Program-made: the position numbers and the translations under genes | From: Rhodococcus spongiicola | Lineage (GTDB): Bacteria; Actinomycetota; Actinomycetes; Mycobacteriales; Mycobacteriaceae | Reading direction: 5' to 3' | NCBI RefSeq assembly: GCF_004011835.1 | Contig: NZ_RKLN01000002.1 | Location: 415,469 to 479,468 of the forward strand | Length of the DNA stretch: 64,000 bases | Part shown: one piece after another, positions 1 to 9,763 of the stretch | Layout: the number at the start of each line of letters is the position of its first letter | Position numbering within the stretch: the stretch's first letter is position 1 | The notes under the pieces: model-generated | What the model was told of the DNA's origin: nothing | Seen by the model: only the letters and a program-made list of their open reading frames with translations | Database searches by the model: none

Positions 1-777
1 CGGGATTCCGTTGGGGAGGGTGCCTATCGGCGTGTCGTCGTGATTGCCGAACACGCAGTACCACGGGGTGTTCAGGCCGGGACTGGTGAAGGGGGCGATA
101 GCGGCGTCGAGCAGTCCCGGAATCTCGGGGAACCCGGCCTGCTTGTACTTGTCCTGGACCGACGAGCCGGGGTTCCAGTACATATCCACATCTGAGTCCT
201 GCACGCCTTCGTAGCGGTCGGGCGCACCCGTGTTGGGGGTGATGGTGCCGCCGTTCATGGCTGTGAGGAACCAGTCCAGTTCGGCGAATTCCTTGTTGTC
301 GGTGTTGTCACCGGTGGTGACGACCGCATCGAAGCGGCGCTGGGTGTGCGGCCCGGATGCGATCGCGTTGATCTGCCTGACCAGGGCGGTGAGGCCCTGG
401 GCGGCCATTGTCTCCTGGGGACGGTGGGCGGAGCCGTTGAAGGAGTCGACGAACTCGAAGCGCATCGGAGACTGAGCATCAATGATGTGGACGTCGGTGA
501 TCTGAACGAATGAGGCGAGGGCAGTCCGCCGGTCCTCACGGCCGGTCTTTGCCTCGGCGAGCTCGGTGCGGACCACTGTCGGCCACCCAGGCCCGGCGCC
601 GAGTTTGCGGTACCCGGAGCTACCGAGCGGCATGGCCACCGCCTCGAGGGTGGTGCCGGTGGGGAGCGGCGCTGCGCCCGCGTATTGCAGACCCCAGGGG
701 CGCGCTCCGAGTCCCACCGCTCCGATGGCTCCGAGCCCGGCAAATGTCAAGAATGATCGTCGATTGATCTCAGCCAC
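1..777 (-). CDS. Tat-exported metallophosphoesterase (3' part outside window)
   Basis: The gene enters from the left edge on the minus strand; only the N-terminal 259 codons are visible. It starts at GTG (777). The N-terminus has a twin-arginine motif (NRRSFL, residues 6-10) followed by a hydrophobic glycine/alanine stretch, so export by the Tat system is likely. The calcineurin-type metal-binding motifs follow in order: D95-x-H97, GDN at 156-158 and GNHD at 244-247. The overall look matches the large actinobacterial metallophosphoesterases of the TIGR03767 type; substrate unknown. A TAGGGT box on the minus strand lies 6 nt before the GTG, which suggests a leaderless transcript. It is divergent from the response regulator gene. 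Confidence 0.85.
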   Translation of the reverse strand, partial: MAEINRRSFLTFAGLGAIGAVGLGARPWGLQYAGAAPLPTGTTLEAVAMPLGSSGYRKLGAGPGWPTVVRTELAEAKTGREDRRTALASFVQITDVHIIDAQSPMRFEFVDSFNGSAHRPQETMAAQGLTALVRQINAIASGPHTQRRFDAVVTTGDNTDNKEFAELDWFLTAMNGGTITPNTGAPDRYEGVQDSDVDMYWNPGSSVQDKYKQAGFPEIPGLLDAAIAPFTSPGLNTPWYCVFGNHDDTPIGTLPNGIP

Positions 778-988
778 GCGGTGACCCTATGTGATGGTTG
801 TGAGGAAGGTCGCTATTCGACGAAATTGTCTCGCTCCTCACAGTCGTCGCGGCGGACACGGCCAGATGAACTCAGAGCCACACACATTCGCAGCACCGCC
901 AGGGAGGCCTCACCGCGTCGAGGCCTGTCAGCGGTGCGCCGATCGCCCGACGGTGATTGAGAATTTGACTATGTTCATCCACGACAAC

Positions 989-1024
989 CGAGTGTGTTCG
1001 TTGTTCCGAGTGTGTTCGCTGTTC
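989..1024. repeat. 18-bp direct repeat upstream of the response regulator
   Basis: Two adjacent 18-bp copies (989-1006 and 1007-1024) differ at one base. Their core is CGAGTGTGTTCG followed by TTGTTC or CTGTTC. They end 14 bp before the TAGGCT box at 1038-1043, so the second copy lies where the -35 region should be. This position suits a binding site for an activator or autoregulator, but that is inference. Confidence 0.6.
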
Positions 1025-1037
1025 GTCGACGCGAGAC

Positions 1038-1043
1038 TAGGCT
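1038..1043 (+). promoter_or_regulatory. -10 box of a leaderless promoter for the response regulator
   Basis: TAGGCT is followed by 7 nt and then the GTG at 1051, so transcription should begin at or next to the start codon. No good -35 hexamer is visible; TTCGCT at 1015-1020 has the right spacing but is weak. Confidence 0.5.
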
Positions 1044-1050
1044 GTGCCGG

Positions 1051-1713
1051 GTGGCGATCACGGTCTTCATTGCGGACGATCAGGCGATGGTGCGGCAGGG
1101 CTTCGGTGCCCTGCTGGGTGCGCAGCCCGATATCAGCGTGATCGGCGACGCGCCGAACGGTCGCGTCGCTGTGTCGGAGGTCGCGCGGCTACGCCCCGAC
1201 GTCGTTCTGATGGACGTGCGCATGCCGGAACTCAACGGGCTCGACGCCGCCCGCGAAATCCTCTCGGCAGCAACAGATCCACCCATCCGGGTGTTGATGC
1301 TGACGACGTTCGACATCGACGAGTACGTGTACGAGGCCCTCGGGCTCGGTGCGAGCGGTTTCATGCTCAAGGACGCGCCCGCCGAGGAGTTGATCCGTGC
1401 GGTGCGCGTCGTTGCAGCCGGGGAGGCGCTGCTCGCTCCGAGCGTCACACGGCGGCTGATTGCAGACGTCACCCGTCGCCGCCCTACCCCGCGCGTCCGA
1501 CAGCGCCAACTCGAGACGTTGACCCCGCGCGAGCGGGAGGTCCTCGAACTCATCGCGGCCGGGTTGTCGAACACCGAGATTGCCGAACGCCTGTTCCTCG
1601 CGGAACAAACCGTCAAGACCCACGTGGGCAAGGTCCTGGCGAAGCTCTCATTGCGTGACCGCGCACAGGCCGTCGTGCTCGCGTACGAAACGGGACTGGT
1701 CACGCCTGGTTGA
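1051..1713 (+). CDS. NarL/FixJ-family two-component response regulator (orphan)
   Basis: A 220-residue protein with an N-terminal receiver domain (about 1-120) and a C-terminal LuxR-type helix-turn-helix (about 155-212). The phospho-acceptor is D55 in LMDVRMP, with acidic residues D9/D10, T85 and K107 in their expected places. The HTH shows the LTPREREVLELIA signature. The GTG at 1051 is preferred over the upstream ATG at 994 because the receiver domain starts immediately and a TAGGCT box sits 7 nt upstream. The upstream candidate would add 19 residues unlike the family. No histidine kinase is adjacent on either side, so partner and target are unknown. Confidence 0.9.
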   Translation: MAITVFIADDQAMVRQGFGALLGAQPDISVIGDAPNGRVAVSEVARLRPDVVLMDVRMPELNGLDAAREILSAATDPPIRVLMLTTFDIDEYVYEALGLGASGFMLKDAPAEELIRAVRVVAAGEALLAPSVTRRLIADVTRRRPTPRVRQRQLETLTPREREVLELIAAGLSNTEIAERLFLAEQTVKTHVGKVLAKLSLRDRAQAVVLAYETGLVTPG

Positions 1714-1794
1714 TCGACCGAGGGTGCCCGATCCGCGCAGGAACGGCAAGATGAGAAGGGACCGCTCTGCTACCCGAACGTCGAGGGGGCCGTG

Positions 1795-2826
1795 ATGCGC
1801 ATCGGAATTCTGACCGGTGGCGGCGATTGTCCCGGTCTCAACGCCGTGATCCGCGCGGTCGTACGAACAGCCGAAGGGCGGTACGGAAGCACCATCGTCG
1901 GGTTCCGGGACGGTTGGCGGGGGCTGCTCGAGGACCGCAAGGTGGAGATGCGGAACGAGGACCGGATCGACCGGATCCTCGCGCGCGGCGGGACGATTCT
2001 CGGCACCGCGCGGGTAAACCCCCAGAAGCTGTACGACGGCCTCGACCGGATCAAGCAGACCCTCGAAGACAACGGCATCGACGTCCTCATTCCCATCGGG
2101 GGAGAGGGAACGCTGACCGCCGGCAGTTGGCTTGCCGACAGCGGAGTGCCCGTCGTCGGAGTCCCCAAGACGATCGACAACGACATCGACTGCACCGACG
2201 TCACATTCGGCTTCGACACCGCCCTCACCATCGCGACCGACGCGATCGACCGACTCCACACCACCGCGGAATCGCACCAGCGCGTCATGCTCGTCGAGGT
2301 GATGGGCCGGCACGCCGGCTGGATCGCGCTGCAGTCCGGGATGGCCTCGGGCGCGCACCTGATTCTCGTGCCCGAGCAGCCGTTCGACGTCGACGAGGTA
2401 TGCGACATGGTCAAGAAGCGCTTTCAGCGTGGCGACTCGCACTTCATCTGCGTCGTCGCAGAGGGCGCGGCACCCGACCCGGCGTCCATGACGTTGAAGG
2501 AGGGCGGTATCGACGAGTTCGGGCACAAGATCTTCACCGGCGTCGCGCAGCAGCTCGCCGTCGAGATCGAGCGGCGGATCGGCAAGGAGGTTCGCACGAC
2601 GGTGCTCGGGCACGTGCAGCGTGGCGGCACTCCCACGCCGTACGACCGGATCCTGGCTACCCGCTTCGGGGTGCATGCCACGGACGCCGCGCACGATGGA
2701 CAGTTCGGCCAGATGGTGGCGCTGCACGGCACCGAGATCGACCTCGTGCCGCTGTCGGAGGCGACCAAGCAACTCAAGACCGTACCGCTCGAGCGGTACC
2801 GGGAGGCGGCCGCGTTCTTCGGGTGA
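1795..2826 (+). CDS. pfkA: 6-phosphofructokinase
   Basis: Cytosolic 343-residue enzyme that phosphorylates fructose 6-phosphate to fructose 1,6-bisphosphate in glycolysis. The N-terminal nucleotide loop is [11 protein letters not shown] (4-14); the catalytic loop PKTIDND is at 124-130. Two phosphoryl-donor residues can be read: G105 in GGEGT, as in ATP enzymes, and K125, as in pyrophosphate enzymes. This is the mixed type found in actinobacterial ATP-dependent Pfk. ATG 1795 is chosen; a GTG one codon earlier (1792) is possible but homologues begin MRIG. It lies just upstream of gatB, the order seen in mycobacteria. Confidence 0.95.
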   Translation: MRIGILTGGGDCPGLNAVIRAVVRTAEGRYGSTIVGFRDGWRGLLEDRKVEMRNEDRIDRILARGGTILGTARVNPQKLYDGLDRIKQTLEDNGIDVLIPIGGEGTLTAGSWLADSGVPVVGVPKTIDNDIDCTDVTFGFDTALTIATDAIDRLHTTAESHQRVMLVEVMGRHAGWIALQSGMASGAHLILVPEQPFDVDEVCDMVKKRFQRGDSHFICVVAEGAAPDPASMTLKEGGIDEFGHKIFTGVAQQLAVEIERRIGKEVRTTVLGHVQRGGTPTPYDRILATRFGVHATDAAHDGQFGQMVALHGTEIDLVPLSEATKQLKTVPLERYREAAAFFG

Positions 2827-2848
2827 CGAGGCGCATAAACTCGTGGGC

Positions 2849-4357
2849 ATGACTGCCGCCGTGTCCGCTGACCTTCTCGACTATGACGCCGTCCTCGCGA
2901 AGTTCGAGCCCGTACTGGGCATGGAAGTGCACGTCGAGCTGCACACCGCCACGAAGATGTTCTGTGGCTGCCCCACGACGTTCGGTGCCGAGCCGAACAC
3001 GCAGGTCTGTCCGGTCTGCCTGGGGCTTCCCGGTGCACTGCCGGTGGTCAACCAGGCGGCCGTCGAGTCCGCCGTCCGCATCGGCCTCGCACTGAACTGC
3101 TCGATCACCCCGTGGGGTCGGTTCGCGCGGAAGAACTACTTCTACCCGGACCAGCCGAAGAACTACCAGATCTCGCAGTACGACGAGCCGATCGCGCAGA
3201 ACGGCCATCTCGATGTCGTCCTCGACGACGGCACCACGTGGCGCGTGGAGATCGAGCGCGCCCACATGGAGGAGGACACCGGCAAGTCGCTGCACGTCGG
3301 CGGTGCCACCGGACGGATCCACGGTGCCAGCCACTCGCTGCTCGACTACAACCGGGCGGGCGTACCGCTGATCGAGATCGTCACCAAGCCCATCACCGGC
3401 GCCGGTGCGCGTGCCCCCGAGGTGGCCCGCGCCTACGTCACCGCGCTCCGTGATCTCCTGAAGGCACTCGACGTCTCCGACGTCCGCATGGACCAGGGTT
3501 CGCTGCGCTGTGATGCCAACGTCTCGCTGATGCCGATCGGTTCCAAGGAGTTCGGCACCCGCACCGAGACCAAGAACGTCAACTCGCTCAAGAGTGTCGA
3601 GACGGCCGTCCGCTACGAGATGCGCCGCCAGGCCGCTGTGTTGACGAGAGGCCACGAAGTCGTTCAAGAGACCCGGCACTTTCAGGAGGCCGACGGCACC
3701 ACGTCCCCCGGCCGCCGCAAGGAGACCGCCGAGGACTACCGCTACTTCCCCGAACCCGACCTCGAGCCGGTCGCCCCGAGCGCCGAGTGGGTCGAGCAGC
3801 TGCGGGCCACGCTGCCCGAGCTGCCGTGGCTCCGCCGTGCCCGTATCCAGCAGGAGTGGGGCGTCTCCGACGAGGTGATGCGAGACCTCGTCAACGCCGG
3901 TGCCTTGGATCTGGTCATCGCGACCACCGAGGCCGGCGCGCCTGCCGACGCTGCCCGATCCTGGTGGGTCTCGTACCTTGCCCAGCAGGCCAACACCCGC
4001 GGAGTCGAGCTTGCCGACCTGCCGATCACCCCGGCGCAGGTTGCCAAGGTCGTCGAACTGGTCGAGGGCGGCAAGCTCAACAACAAGGTCGCCCGCCAGG
4101 TCGTCGACTTCGTGCTCGACGGCGAAGGCGAGCCCGAGCAGATCGTCGACGCGCGCGGCCTGGTCGTCGAGCGCGACGACACCAAGCTGCAGGCAGCGGT
4201 GGACGAGGCGCTCGCTGCGAACCCTGACATCGTCGAGAAGATCCGCGGCGGCAAAGTGGCGGCGGCGGGCAAGATCGTCGGTGACGTCATGAAGGCCACT
4301 CGCGGCCAAGCCGACCCGGCGCGTGTCAAGGAACTCGTTCTCGCCGCGTGCAGCTAA
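2849..4357 (+). CDS. gatB: Asp-tRNA(Asn)/Glu-tRNA(Gln) amidotransferase subunit B
   Basis: 502-residue GatB, the subunit of GatCAB that binds misacylated tRNA and activates its acyl group so that it can be converted to Gln-tRNA(Gln) or Asn-tRNA(Asn). The catalytic cradle is N-terminal, with the EVHVEL motif (26-31) and zinc-site cysteines C39, C41, C54 and C57. The C-terminal third is the helical and YqeY-like tRNA-binding tail. ATG 2849 is 22 nt after pfkA; an in-frame GTG lies two codons upstream. gatC and gatA are not in the window. The presence of tRNA-Gln and gltX further along fits the indirect aminoacylation route. Confidence 0.95.
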   Translation: MTAAVSADLLDYDAVLAKFEPVLGMEVHVELHTATKMFCGCPTTFGAEPNTQVCPVCLGLPGALPVVNQAAVESAVRIGLALNCSITPWGRFARKNYFYPDQPKNYQISQYDEPIAQNGHLDVVLDDGTTWRVEIERAHMEEDTGKSLHVGGATGRIHGASHSLLDYNRAGVPLIEIVTKPITGAGARAPEVARAYVTALRDLLKALDVSDVRMDQGSLRCDANVSLMPIGSKEFGTRTETKNVNSLKSVETAVRYEMRRQAAVLTRGHEVVQETRHFQEADGTTSPGRRKETAEDYRYFPEPDLEPVAPSAEWVEQLRATLPELPWLRRARIQQEWGVSDEVMRDLVNAGALDLVIATTEAGAPADAARSWWVSYLAQQANTRGVELADLPITPAQVAKVVELVEGGKLNNKVARQVVDFVLDGEGEPEQIVDARGLVVERDDTKLQAAVDEALAANPDIVEKIRGGKVAAAGKIVGDVMKATRGQADPARVKELVLAACS

Positions 4358-4368
4358 TGTAGCGGCGC

Positions 4369-5574
4369 ATGAGCGCCGCCGTCGCCACATCCCTGTTCTG
4401 GATCGCGGTTGCTGCGGCTTTGGCCCCACTCATCGCGGGATCGGTGCGGCGCTGGCCAATCCCCGAGATCGTGCTGCTGCTCACGTTCGGGATCGTGATC
4501 GGGCCGCACGCCCTCGACCTCGCGAGCGTCGGCGGCGAGATCGAATTACTGCGTGAGCTGGGGCTCGGCATGCTGTTTCTGATCGCCGGTTACGAGATCG
4601 ACAGGAACGAGTTGACCGGCCGTGCAGGTCGTCGCGCGGCGGTGACCTGGCTGGTCAGCCTCGCGCTCGCGTTCGCTGTCGTCGTCGCTTTCGGTGCTGC
4701 CGGGCTCATCAACTCCGAGATCGCGGTCGCGATCGCACTCACGTCGACGGCACTGTCCGCCCTGCTGCCGATACTCAAGGATCGTGGCTTGGTCGACACA
4801 CCGGTAGGCCGGGCGGTACTCAATCACGGGGCGATCGGGGAGATCGGGCCGGTCATTGCGATGGCGGTGCTGCTAGGTACCCGCAGCGCCGTACTGTCCT
4901 CGGTCGTGCTGGCGGCATTCGCGGTCGTGGCGGTCGTGGTGGCTTTGTTGCCCGCTCGGCTGCGCGAGGGATCATGGATGCTGACGCTGGTACAGCGTGG
5001 ATCGGAGACCACCGGCCAGACCACCGTGCGGTTGGTGATGTTGCTACTGATCACCCTCATCGCGGTGGCGGCCGTGTTCAATCTCGACATCATCCTGGGC
5101 GCCTTCGCTGCCGGATTCATCCTGCGGCGAGCGGTCCCACGGGGCAACAAACAGCTCGAGACCAAGCTCGACGGCATCGGATTCGGGCTGCTCATCCCGA
5201 TCTTCTTCATCACCTCGGGCATGGCGATCGACGTTTCCGCGGTAGTCAGTGCGCCGGGGATCCTGCTCGCGTTTCTCGGCCTGTTGCTCGTGGTGCGCGG
5301 CCTGCCGGTGTTCGTCGCGTCGCGCTACGACCGCGGACCGGCGGGCGCGAACCTTGACGCCGGGGAGCCACTGCAGGTCGCGTTGTATGCGACGACCGGG
5401 CTACCACTCATCGTCGCGGTTACAGACGTGGCGGTCTCGGCAGGGCGAATGTCGAACGCGAGCGCATCGATCCTTGTGACGGCCGGCGCCATCACCGTCC
5501 TCGTGCTGCCGTCGCTGGCAAGCATGCTGGCGGCGAAGACCCCGGGCCCGCCACGTGACCAGCTCCCCGCGTGA
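4369..5574 (+). CDS. Kef-type monovalent cation:proton antiporter (CPA2)
   Basis: 401-residue integral membrane protein with about 12 hydrophobic segments from residue 5 to the C-terminus and no cytosolic TrkA-N domain. The sequence pattern (short N-terminal helix, IPEIVLLLTFGIVIGPHAL at about 30-48, then LFLIAGYEID) is typical of the Na+/H+ exchanger fold of the CPA2 family. The ion is not determinable, with K+ or Na+ most likely. It begins 11 nt after the gatB stop. TAATGT, overlapping that stop codon at 4355-4360, is 8 nt before the ATG and could be a leaderless -10. It is convergent with lppZ, with a 3-nt gap. Confidence 0.85.
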   Translation: MSAAVATSLFWIAVAAALAPLIAGSVRRWPIPEIVLLLTFGIVIGPHALDLASVGGEIELLRELGLGMLFLIAGYEIDRNELTGRAGRRAAVTWLVSLALAFAVVVAFGAAGLINSEIAVAIALTSTALSALLPILKDRGLVDTPVGRAVLNHGAIGEIGPVIAMAVLLGTRSAVLSSVVLAAFAVVAVVVALLPARLREGSWMLTLVQRGSETTGQTTVRLVMLLLITLIAVAAVFNLDIILGAFAAGFILRRAVPRGNKQLETKLDGIGFGLLIPIFFITSGMAIDVSAVVSAPGILLAFLGLLLVVRGLPVFVASRYDRGPAGANLDAGEPLQVALYATTGLPLIVAVTDVAVSAGRMSNASASILVTAGAITVLVLPSLASMLAAKTPGPPRDQLPA

Positions 5575-5577
5575 CCG

Positions 5578-6720
5578 TCAATCGATACCGCCGCCGCCGG
5601 ATGGCAACGGCAGCTTGACGACTCGATCATCGGTCGGAACCGGTGTTCCGCCGGACTTGTTGACCGTGGCGGCCCAGATCTGCCCATCAGCGCTGATCGC
5701 CGTCCCGCCGAGCCGACCGTAGAGGTTTTGTGCGAGGAGGGCCGGAGCCGTTGTGACCGCGCCGGTGTCGGGCTCGGTCGCCAGCACCGCCATCGCCTCT
5801 CCGTCGGTCAGCGCGACCGCGACCGCACCCAAAACGGCGGAACATCCTGCGACACCCGGCTTGTCAGGCCACGTCCATGCGGGCGCGCCGACCGTGCCGT
5901 CGGCCGCCACCCGCTGCAGCCGATCCTCGACTGCGGTGCGGTCGGTCACCCACACCGCGCCGCTCGGATCCCTGCACACGTCGCCGGCCAGGCCGACTCC
6001 CGAGAGCGCCACCAAGGGGCGCGGTGGAGTCGGGGTCGGTGAGAGTGCTGTGACACGCAACAGCTTTCCCGCGAGTGACGCGGGATCGGCTGCAGCCGAG
6101 GGGTTTCCGGCGTCGCCTGACAGGACCATCAGTTCACCGGGCTTCGAGAAGGTCAGCGCGCCGGTGTTTCCGCCAGCGCCCCGCGGGATCCCGGTGAGCA
6201 GGTTCTTCGGTCTGTCGCCGGGCGCGATCCTCACGACTCGGTTGTCGCTCGGTGTCGTGATGTAGGCGTAGATCAGGTTGTCCTCTTCGAAAGTCGGGGA
6301 CAGGGCGATGTCGAGCAGTCCGCCGCCGGCACTGGAATCGACCGGGATACGGGCAACCTCGGTGGGCTCCTCGCGAGGTGCCACACGCATGATGCGGCCC
6401 GTTCGCCTCTCTGTGACCAGAGCCGACTCGCCTCCGGGCAACATCACCATTCCCCCGGTGGCATCGAGGCAGGTCGCGATCACGTTGGGATCGTTGTCGA
6501 AGCATGGGTCGTTCGGTACCGACGTCTCGGGTATCGGCGACGTCGGGGGCGGTGGCTGGCGAGGGCTTACCTCGCCCCCGGACCCGAAGGTCGGCTCCGG
6601 GGTGAACGGTGACGACGCGGAGTCGTCGAACCGAGCGCATCCGGCGATGAGCACGGCGATCGACAACACCGCGGTCGCCGCCAGCCGCCGAGCCGTCCGG
6701 CCCTGTCCACCCTTGGTCAT
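5578..6720 (-). CDS. LppZ-like lipoprotein, PQQ/sorbosone dehydrogenase-type beta-propeller
   Basis: 380-residue secreted lipoprotein. Residues 1-28 form a lipoprotein signal peptide with lipobox I25-A26-G27-C28, followed by a Pro/Ser-rich linker to about residue 70. The rest is a six-bladed beta-propeller of the glucose/sorbosone dehydrogenase type. The gene lies where lppZ (Rv3006) sits in M. tuberculosis. Enzymatic activity is not shown for this group, and a role at the cell envelope is inferred from the lipobox only. On the minus strand a TAACGT box (6728-6733) is 7 nt before the ATG, indicating a leaderless transcript. Confidence 0.85.
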   Translation of the reverse strand: MTKGGQGRTARRLAATAVLSIAVLIAGCARFDDSASSPFTPEPTFGSGGEVSPRQPPPPTSPIPETSVPNDPCFDNDPNVIATCLDATGGMVMLPGGESALVTERRTGRIMRVAPREEPTEVARIPVDSSAGGGLLDIALSPTFEEDNLIYAYITTPSDNRVVRIAPGDRPKNLLTGIPRGAGGNTGALTFSKPGELMVLSGDAGNPSAAADPASLAGKLLRVTALSPTPTPPRPLVALSGVGLAGDVCRDPSGAVWVTDRTAVEDRLQRVAADGTVGAPAWTWPDKPGVAGCSAVLGAVAVALTDGEAMAVLATEPDTGAVTTAPALLAQNLYGRLGGTAISADGQIWAATVNKSGGTPVPTDDRVVKLPLPSGGGGID

Positions 6721-6831
6721 AGTGGAGACGTTACGGAAGGTCCGCCGCCGGTTGCCACGCGGTGCATCGCGACCGGCGCGCCGGGGTTCGGTGCCCGGTC
6801 AACGCGGGTGGGCGCACTTAGGCTGCTTCTC

Positions 6832-7638
6832 GTGACTGACAAGCCGAAAGATCACACCGAGTCCATCGGCGGGGTGTTCGGGGGGAGTCCGCTCGACCAG
6901 CCGTCTTCATCATCTTCGGTCCCGCCACCGTCTTCGGTCCCACCATTCGAGGTGTCAGAACAATCCAGCCCGGTGATCGAGCGCGTCGGGGCGGTCGTGC
7001 CGGAGCCCTTCTCGTCCGACCCGTTCTTGTCCGACCCGATCGTGTCTGAGCCGATCTCGTCCGCCGCATCGGGCGCGGGACCCGTCGTTGTCCCGCCGCC
7101 GACTCCCGACGAGGCGGGGTCGCGCCGCGGCACCATGGACGCGGGCCTGCTGATTCTGCGTCTGGCGGTCGGCGGCACGCTGCTGGCCGACGGCTTGCAG
7201 AAGCTGGTGGGGTGGTGGGACGGGCCCGGTCTCGCCGGCTACCGGGACGAACTGGCCGACGCGGGCTTCGACCACGCAGGCGCCCTTGCAGTTGCGGGCG
7301 CGCTCGGGGAGGTGGCCGGTGGGGCACTGCTGATCTTGGGTCTGTTCACGCCCGTTGCCGCCGCTGGAGTGCTCGCGGTGATGATCAACGCATGGTGCAT
7401 CCAGCAGTCGACGGTCCCCGGCCTCGCCTACTTCGAGCCCGAGGGGATCGAGTACGAGACCCTCATCGGTGCGGCGGCGGCAGCAATAATCCTGATCGGG
7501 CCCGGTCGGATCGCGCTGGACGGCCGGCGTCGGTGGGCGACCCGCCCCCACGCAGGCTCCGTAGCGATCCTGATCGTCGGTATCGCCGCCGGGGTGGGCG
7601 TGTGGTTCGCCCTCAACGGCGCCAACCCCGTCATCTGA
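6832..7638 (+). CDS. DoxX-family membrane protein with disordered N-terminus
   Basis: 268 residues. The first about 95 residues are rich in Ser, Pro, Asp and Glu with repeated (S)DPF/SDPI-like units and look disordered. The C-terminal part is a DoxX domain with four or five transmembrane helices (starting near MDAGLLILRLAVGG, about residue 102), a family linked to redox or quinone-associated membrane complexes. GTG 6832 is preferred to the ATG at 6808 because TAGGCT (6820-6825) lies 6-7 nt before it, so the earlier start would precede the transcript. The locus corresponds to Rv3005c. Confidence 0.8.
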   Translation: MTDKPKDHTESIGGVFGGSPLDQPSSSSSVPPPSSVPPFEVSEQSSPVIERVGAVVPEPFSSDPFLSDPIVSEPISSAASGAGPVVVPPPTPDEAGSRRGTMDAGLLILRLAVGGTLLADGLQKLVGWWDGPGLAGYRDELADAGFDHAGALAVAGALGEVAGGALLILGLFTPVAAAGVLAVMINAWCIQQSTVPGLAYFEPEGIEYETLIGAAAAAIILIGPGRIALDGRRRWATRPHAGSVAILIVGIAAGVGVWFALNGANPVI

Positions 7639-7662
7639 CGGCGCTCCGGGGCGAACACGACT

Positions 7663-7692
7663 GTGCCGCGTACCCGATGGGGTACGCGGCAC
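7663..7692. terminator. Bidirectional hairpin between doxX-like gene and ilvD
   Basis: A perfect 13-bp stem (GTGCCGCGTACCC, 7663-7675, with 7680-7692) closes a 4-nt loop. It lies between two converging genes and has no U-tract, so it probably acts in both directions. Confidence 0.75.
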
Positions 7693-7730
7693 CCCATGAC
7701 ACATCACGCATGCCGCGCAGTCGTGGGCTG

Positions 7731-9572
7731 CTACGGCACCTGGCGAACAGCGCCCTTGTCGGCGGAGGAGGCCAGTGCGGCGTAGGCGCGCAACGCGGTG
7801 GTGACCGGGCGTTGACGGTTCACCGGCTGCCAGGGACGCTCGGAGGTGTCCATCTTGGCGCGGCGCTCGGCAAGGACCTCCTCGTCGACGAGGACCTCGA
7901 GCGCGCGGGTCGCGACGTCGATCCGGATCTGGTCGCCGTTCTCGACCAGACCGATCACGCCTCCGGATGCGGCCTCGGGGGAGATGTGGCCGATCGACAG
8001 GCCCGACGTGCCGCCCGAGAAGCGGCCGTCAGTGATCAGGGCGCACGCCTTGCCGAGACCCGATCCCTTGAGGAAGGCGGTGGGGTGCAGCATCTCCTGC
8101 ATGCCCGGCCCTCCCTTCGGCCCCTCGTAGCGGACCACGATGACGTCGCCCGGCTTGATCTTCTTCTCGAGGATCACCGAGACTGCCTCCTCCTGTGACT
8201 CGACGACGACCGCCGGGCCCTCGAATGAGAACAGATCCTCGTCGATGCCGGCGGTCTTGAGGATCGCGCCGTCGACGGCGACGTTGCCGCGCAGCACGCA
8301 CAGGCCACCCTCGATCGTGTAGGCGTGCTCGACATCCCGGATGCACCCCCCCTCGGCGTCCGTGTCGAGTGACGACCAACGATTGTTCGTCGAGAACGGC
8401 TCGGTGGTCCGCACACCACCCGGGGCCGCATGGAACAACTCGATCGCCTCGTGGGAAGCCTTGCCCGAGCGGATGTCCCATGTGTCGAGCCACGATTCGA
8501 GGTTCGCTGAATGCACCGTGTGGACGTCAGTTTCCAGTAGGCCCCCGCGGCGTAGTTCACCGAGGATCGCGGGGATGCCGCCGGCGCGGTGGACGTCCTC
8601 CATGTGGTAGTCCGAGTTGGGGGAGACCTTGGACAGGCACGGCACTCGACGGCTGATCTCGTCGATCGTGGACAGATCGAAGTCGACCTCGCCTTCCTGC
8701 GCCGCAGCGAGCGTGTGCAGGACGGTGTTGGTGGAGCCGCCCATCGCGACATCGAGTGCCATCGCATTGCGGAAGGCCTTTGGGGAGGCGATGTTCCGTG
8801 GCAGGACCGACTCATCGTCGTCGCGGTAGTAGCGCAGCGCGGCCTCGACAACCGTGGTGCCGGCCCGGCTGAACAGAGTCCTCCGCGCCTCGTGGGTGGC
8901 CAGCGTCGATCCGTTGCCGGGCAGAGCCAGGCCCAGTGCCTCGGTGAGGCAATTCATCGAGTTCGCGGTGAACATGCCCGAGCACGAACCGCACGTCGGG
9001 CAGGCACTGCGCTCGACCTCGTCGAGCCCCTCGTCGGATACCGAGTCGTTGGCGCTCGCGGAGATCGCGGTGATCAGGTCGGTCGGGGCCTGTGCCACAC
9101 CATCGACGACGACGGCCTTGCCGGCCTCCATCGGACCGCCCGAGACGAACACCGTCGGGATGTTCAGGCGCATTGCGGCATTGAGCATGCCGGGGGTGAT
9201 CTTGTCACAGTTCGAGATACACACCAGCGCATCGGCGGTGTGAGCGTTGACCATGTACTCGACCGAGTCGGCGATGATCTCGCGGCTCGGGAGCGAGTAC
9301 AACATACCGCCATGCCCCATCGCGATGCCGTCGTCGACTGCGATCGTGTGGAACTCCCTCGGCACACCGCCGGCTGCACGGACGGCCTCTGCGACGATCT
9401 CGCCCACCTCCTTGAGGTGGACGTGGCCGGGGACGAACTGCGTGTAGGAATTCGCGATCGCGACGATCGGCTTACCGAAGTCGGAGTCCGTCATGCCGGT
9501 GGCGCGCCACAGCGAGCGGGCTCCGGCAGCGTTGCGTCCGACGGTGGTGGTGCGTGACCTCAGCGGGGGCAT
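7731..9572 (-). CDS. ilvD: Dihydroxy-acid dehydratase
   Basis: 613-residue iron-sulfur enzyme that dehydrates 2,3-dihydroxy-isovalerate and 2,3-dihydroxy-3-methylvalerate to the keto acids, the third common step of valine and isoleucine synthesis. Cluster cysteines are seen at C122 (NCDKITPGM) and in [10 protein letters not shown] (191-200). No cysteine occurs near residue 50, so the arrangement looks like the E. coli [4Fe-4S] type rather than the plant-like [2Fe-2S] type. The start is ATG 9572, with AAGGAA upstream. It is on the strand opposite to ilvBNC but in the same biosynthetic neighbourhood. Confidence 0.96.
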   Translation of the reverse strand: MPPLRSRTTTVGRNAAGARSLWRATGMTDSDFGKPIVAIANSYTQFVPGHVHLKEVGEIVAEAVRAAGGVPREFHTIAVDDGIAMGHGGMLYSLPSREIIADSVEYMVNAHTADALVCISNCDKITPGMLNAAMRLNIPTVFVSGGPMEAGKAVVVDGVAQAPTDLITAISASANDSVSDEGLDEVERSACPTCGSCSGMFTANSMNCLTEALGLALPGNGSTLATHEARRTLFSRAGTTVVEAALRYYRDDDESVLPRNIASPKAFRNAMALDVAMGGSTNTVLHTLAAAQEGEVDFDLSTIDEISRRVPCLSKVSPNSDYHMEDVHRAGGIPAILGELRRGGLLETDVHTVHSANLESWLDTWDIRSGKASHEAIELFHAAPGGVRTTEPFSTNNRWSSLDTDAEGGCIRDVEHAYTIEGGLCVLRGNVAVDGAILKTAGIDEDLFSFEGPAVVVESQEEAVSVILEKKIKPGDVIVVRYEGPKGGPGMQEMLHPTAFLKGSGLGKACALITDGRFSGGTSGLSIGHISPEAASGGVIGLVENGDQIRIDVATRALEVLVDEEVLAERRAKMDTSERPWQPVNRQRPVTTALRAYAALASSADKGAVRQVP

Positions 9573-9763
9573 GGGCGATTCCTTCGTCGATCAACGGTTC
9601 TCGGCGGGGCTGGCTCTCCGCCTACCGAGTGCGGCGTAGTTCGTGAAACAGGCGGGCCCGTGAAGATGTTGGCCGGCAGGACCCGATTTCGGCTGTGTGG
9701 CCGTCTCGTCCTCTCCGGTGGGAGCAGTGGACGTCCTGGCGAGACGCTACTCCTACGAACAGG

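Noticed and set aside
791-1141. 116-residue open frame overlapping the response regulator start
   Set aside because: It is rich in Arg/His/Cys, has no motif, and runs across the direct repeats and promoter into the regulator gene in another frame.
2774-4429. 551-residue open frame antisense to gatB
   Set aside because: It is a shadow of gatB; no conserved motif and inconsistent with the strand of all neighbours.
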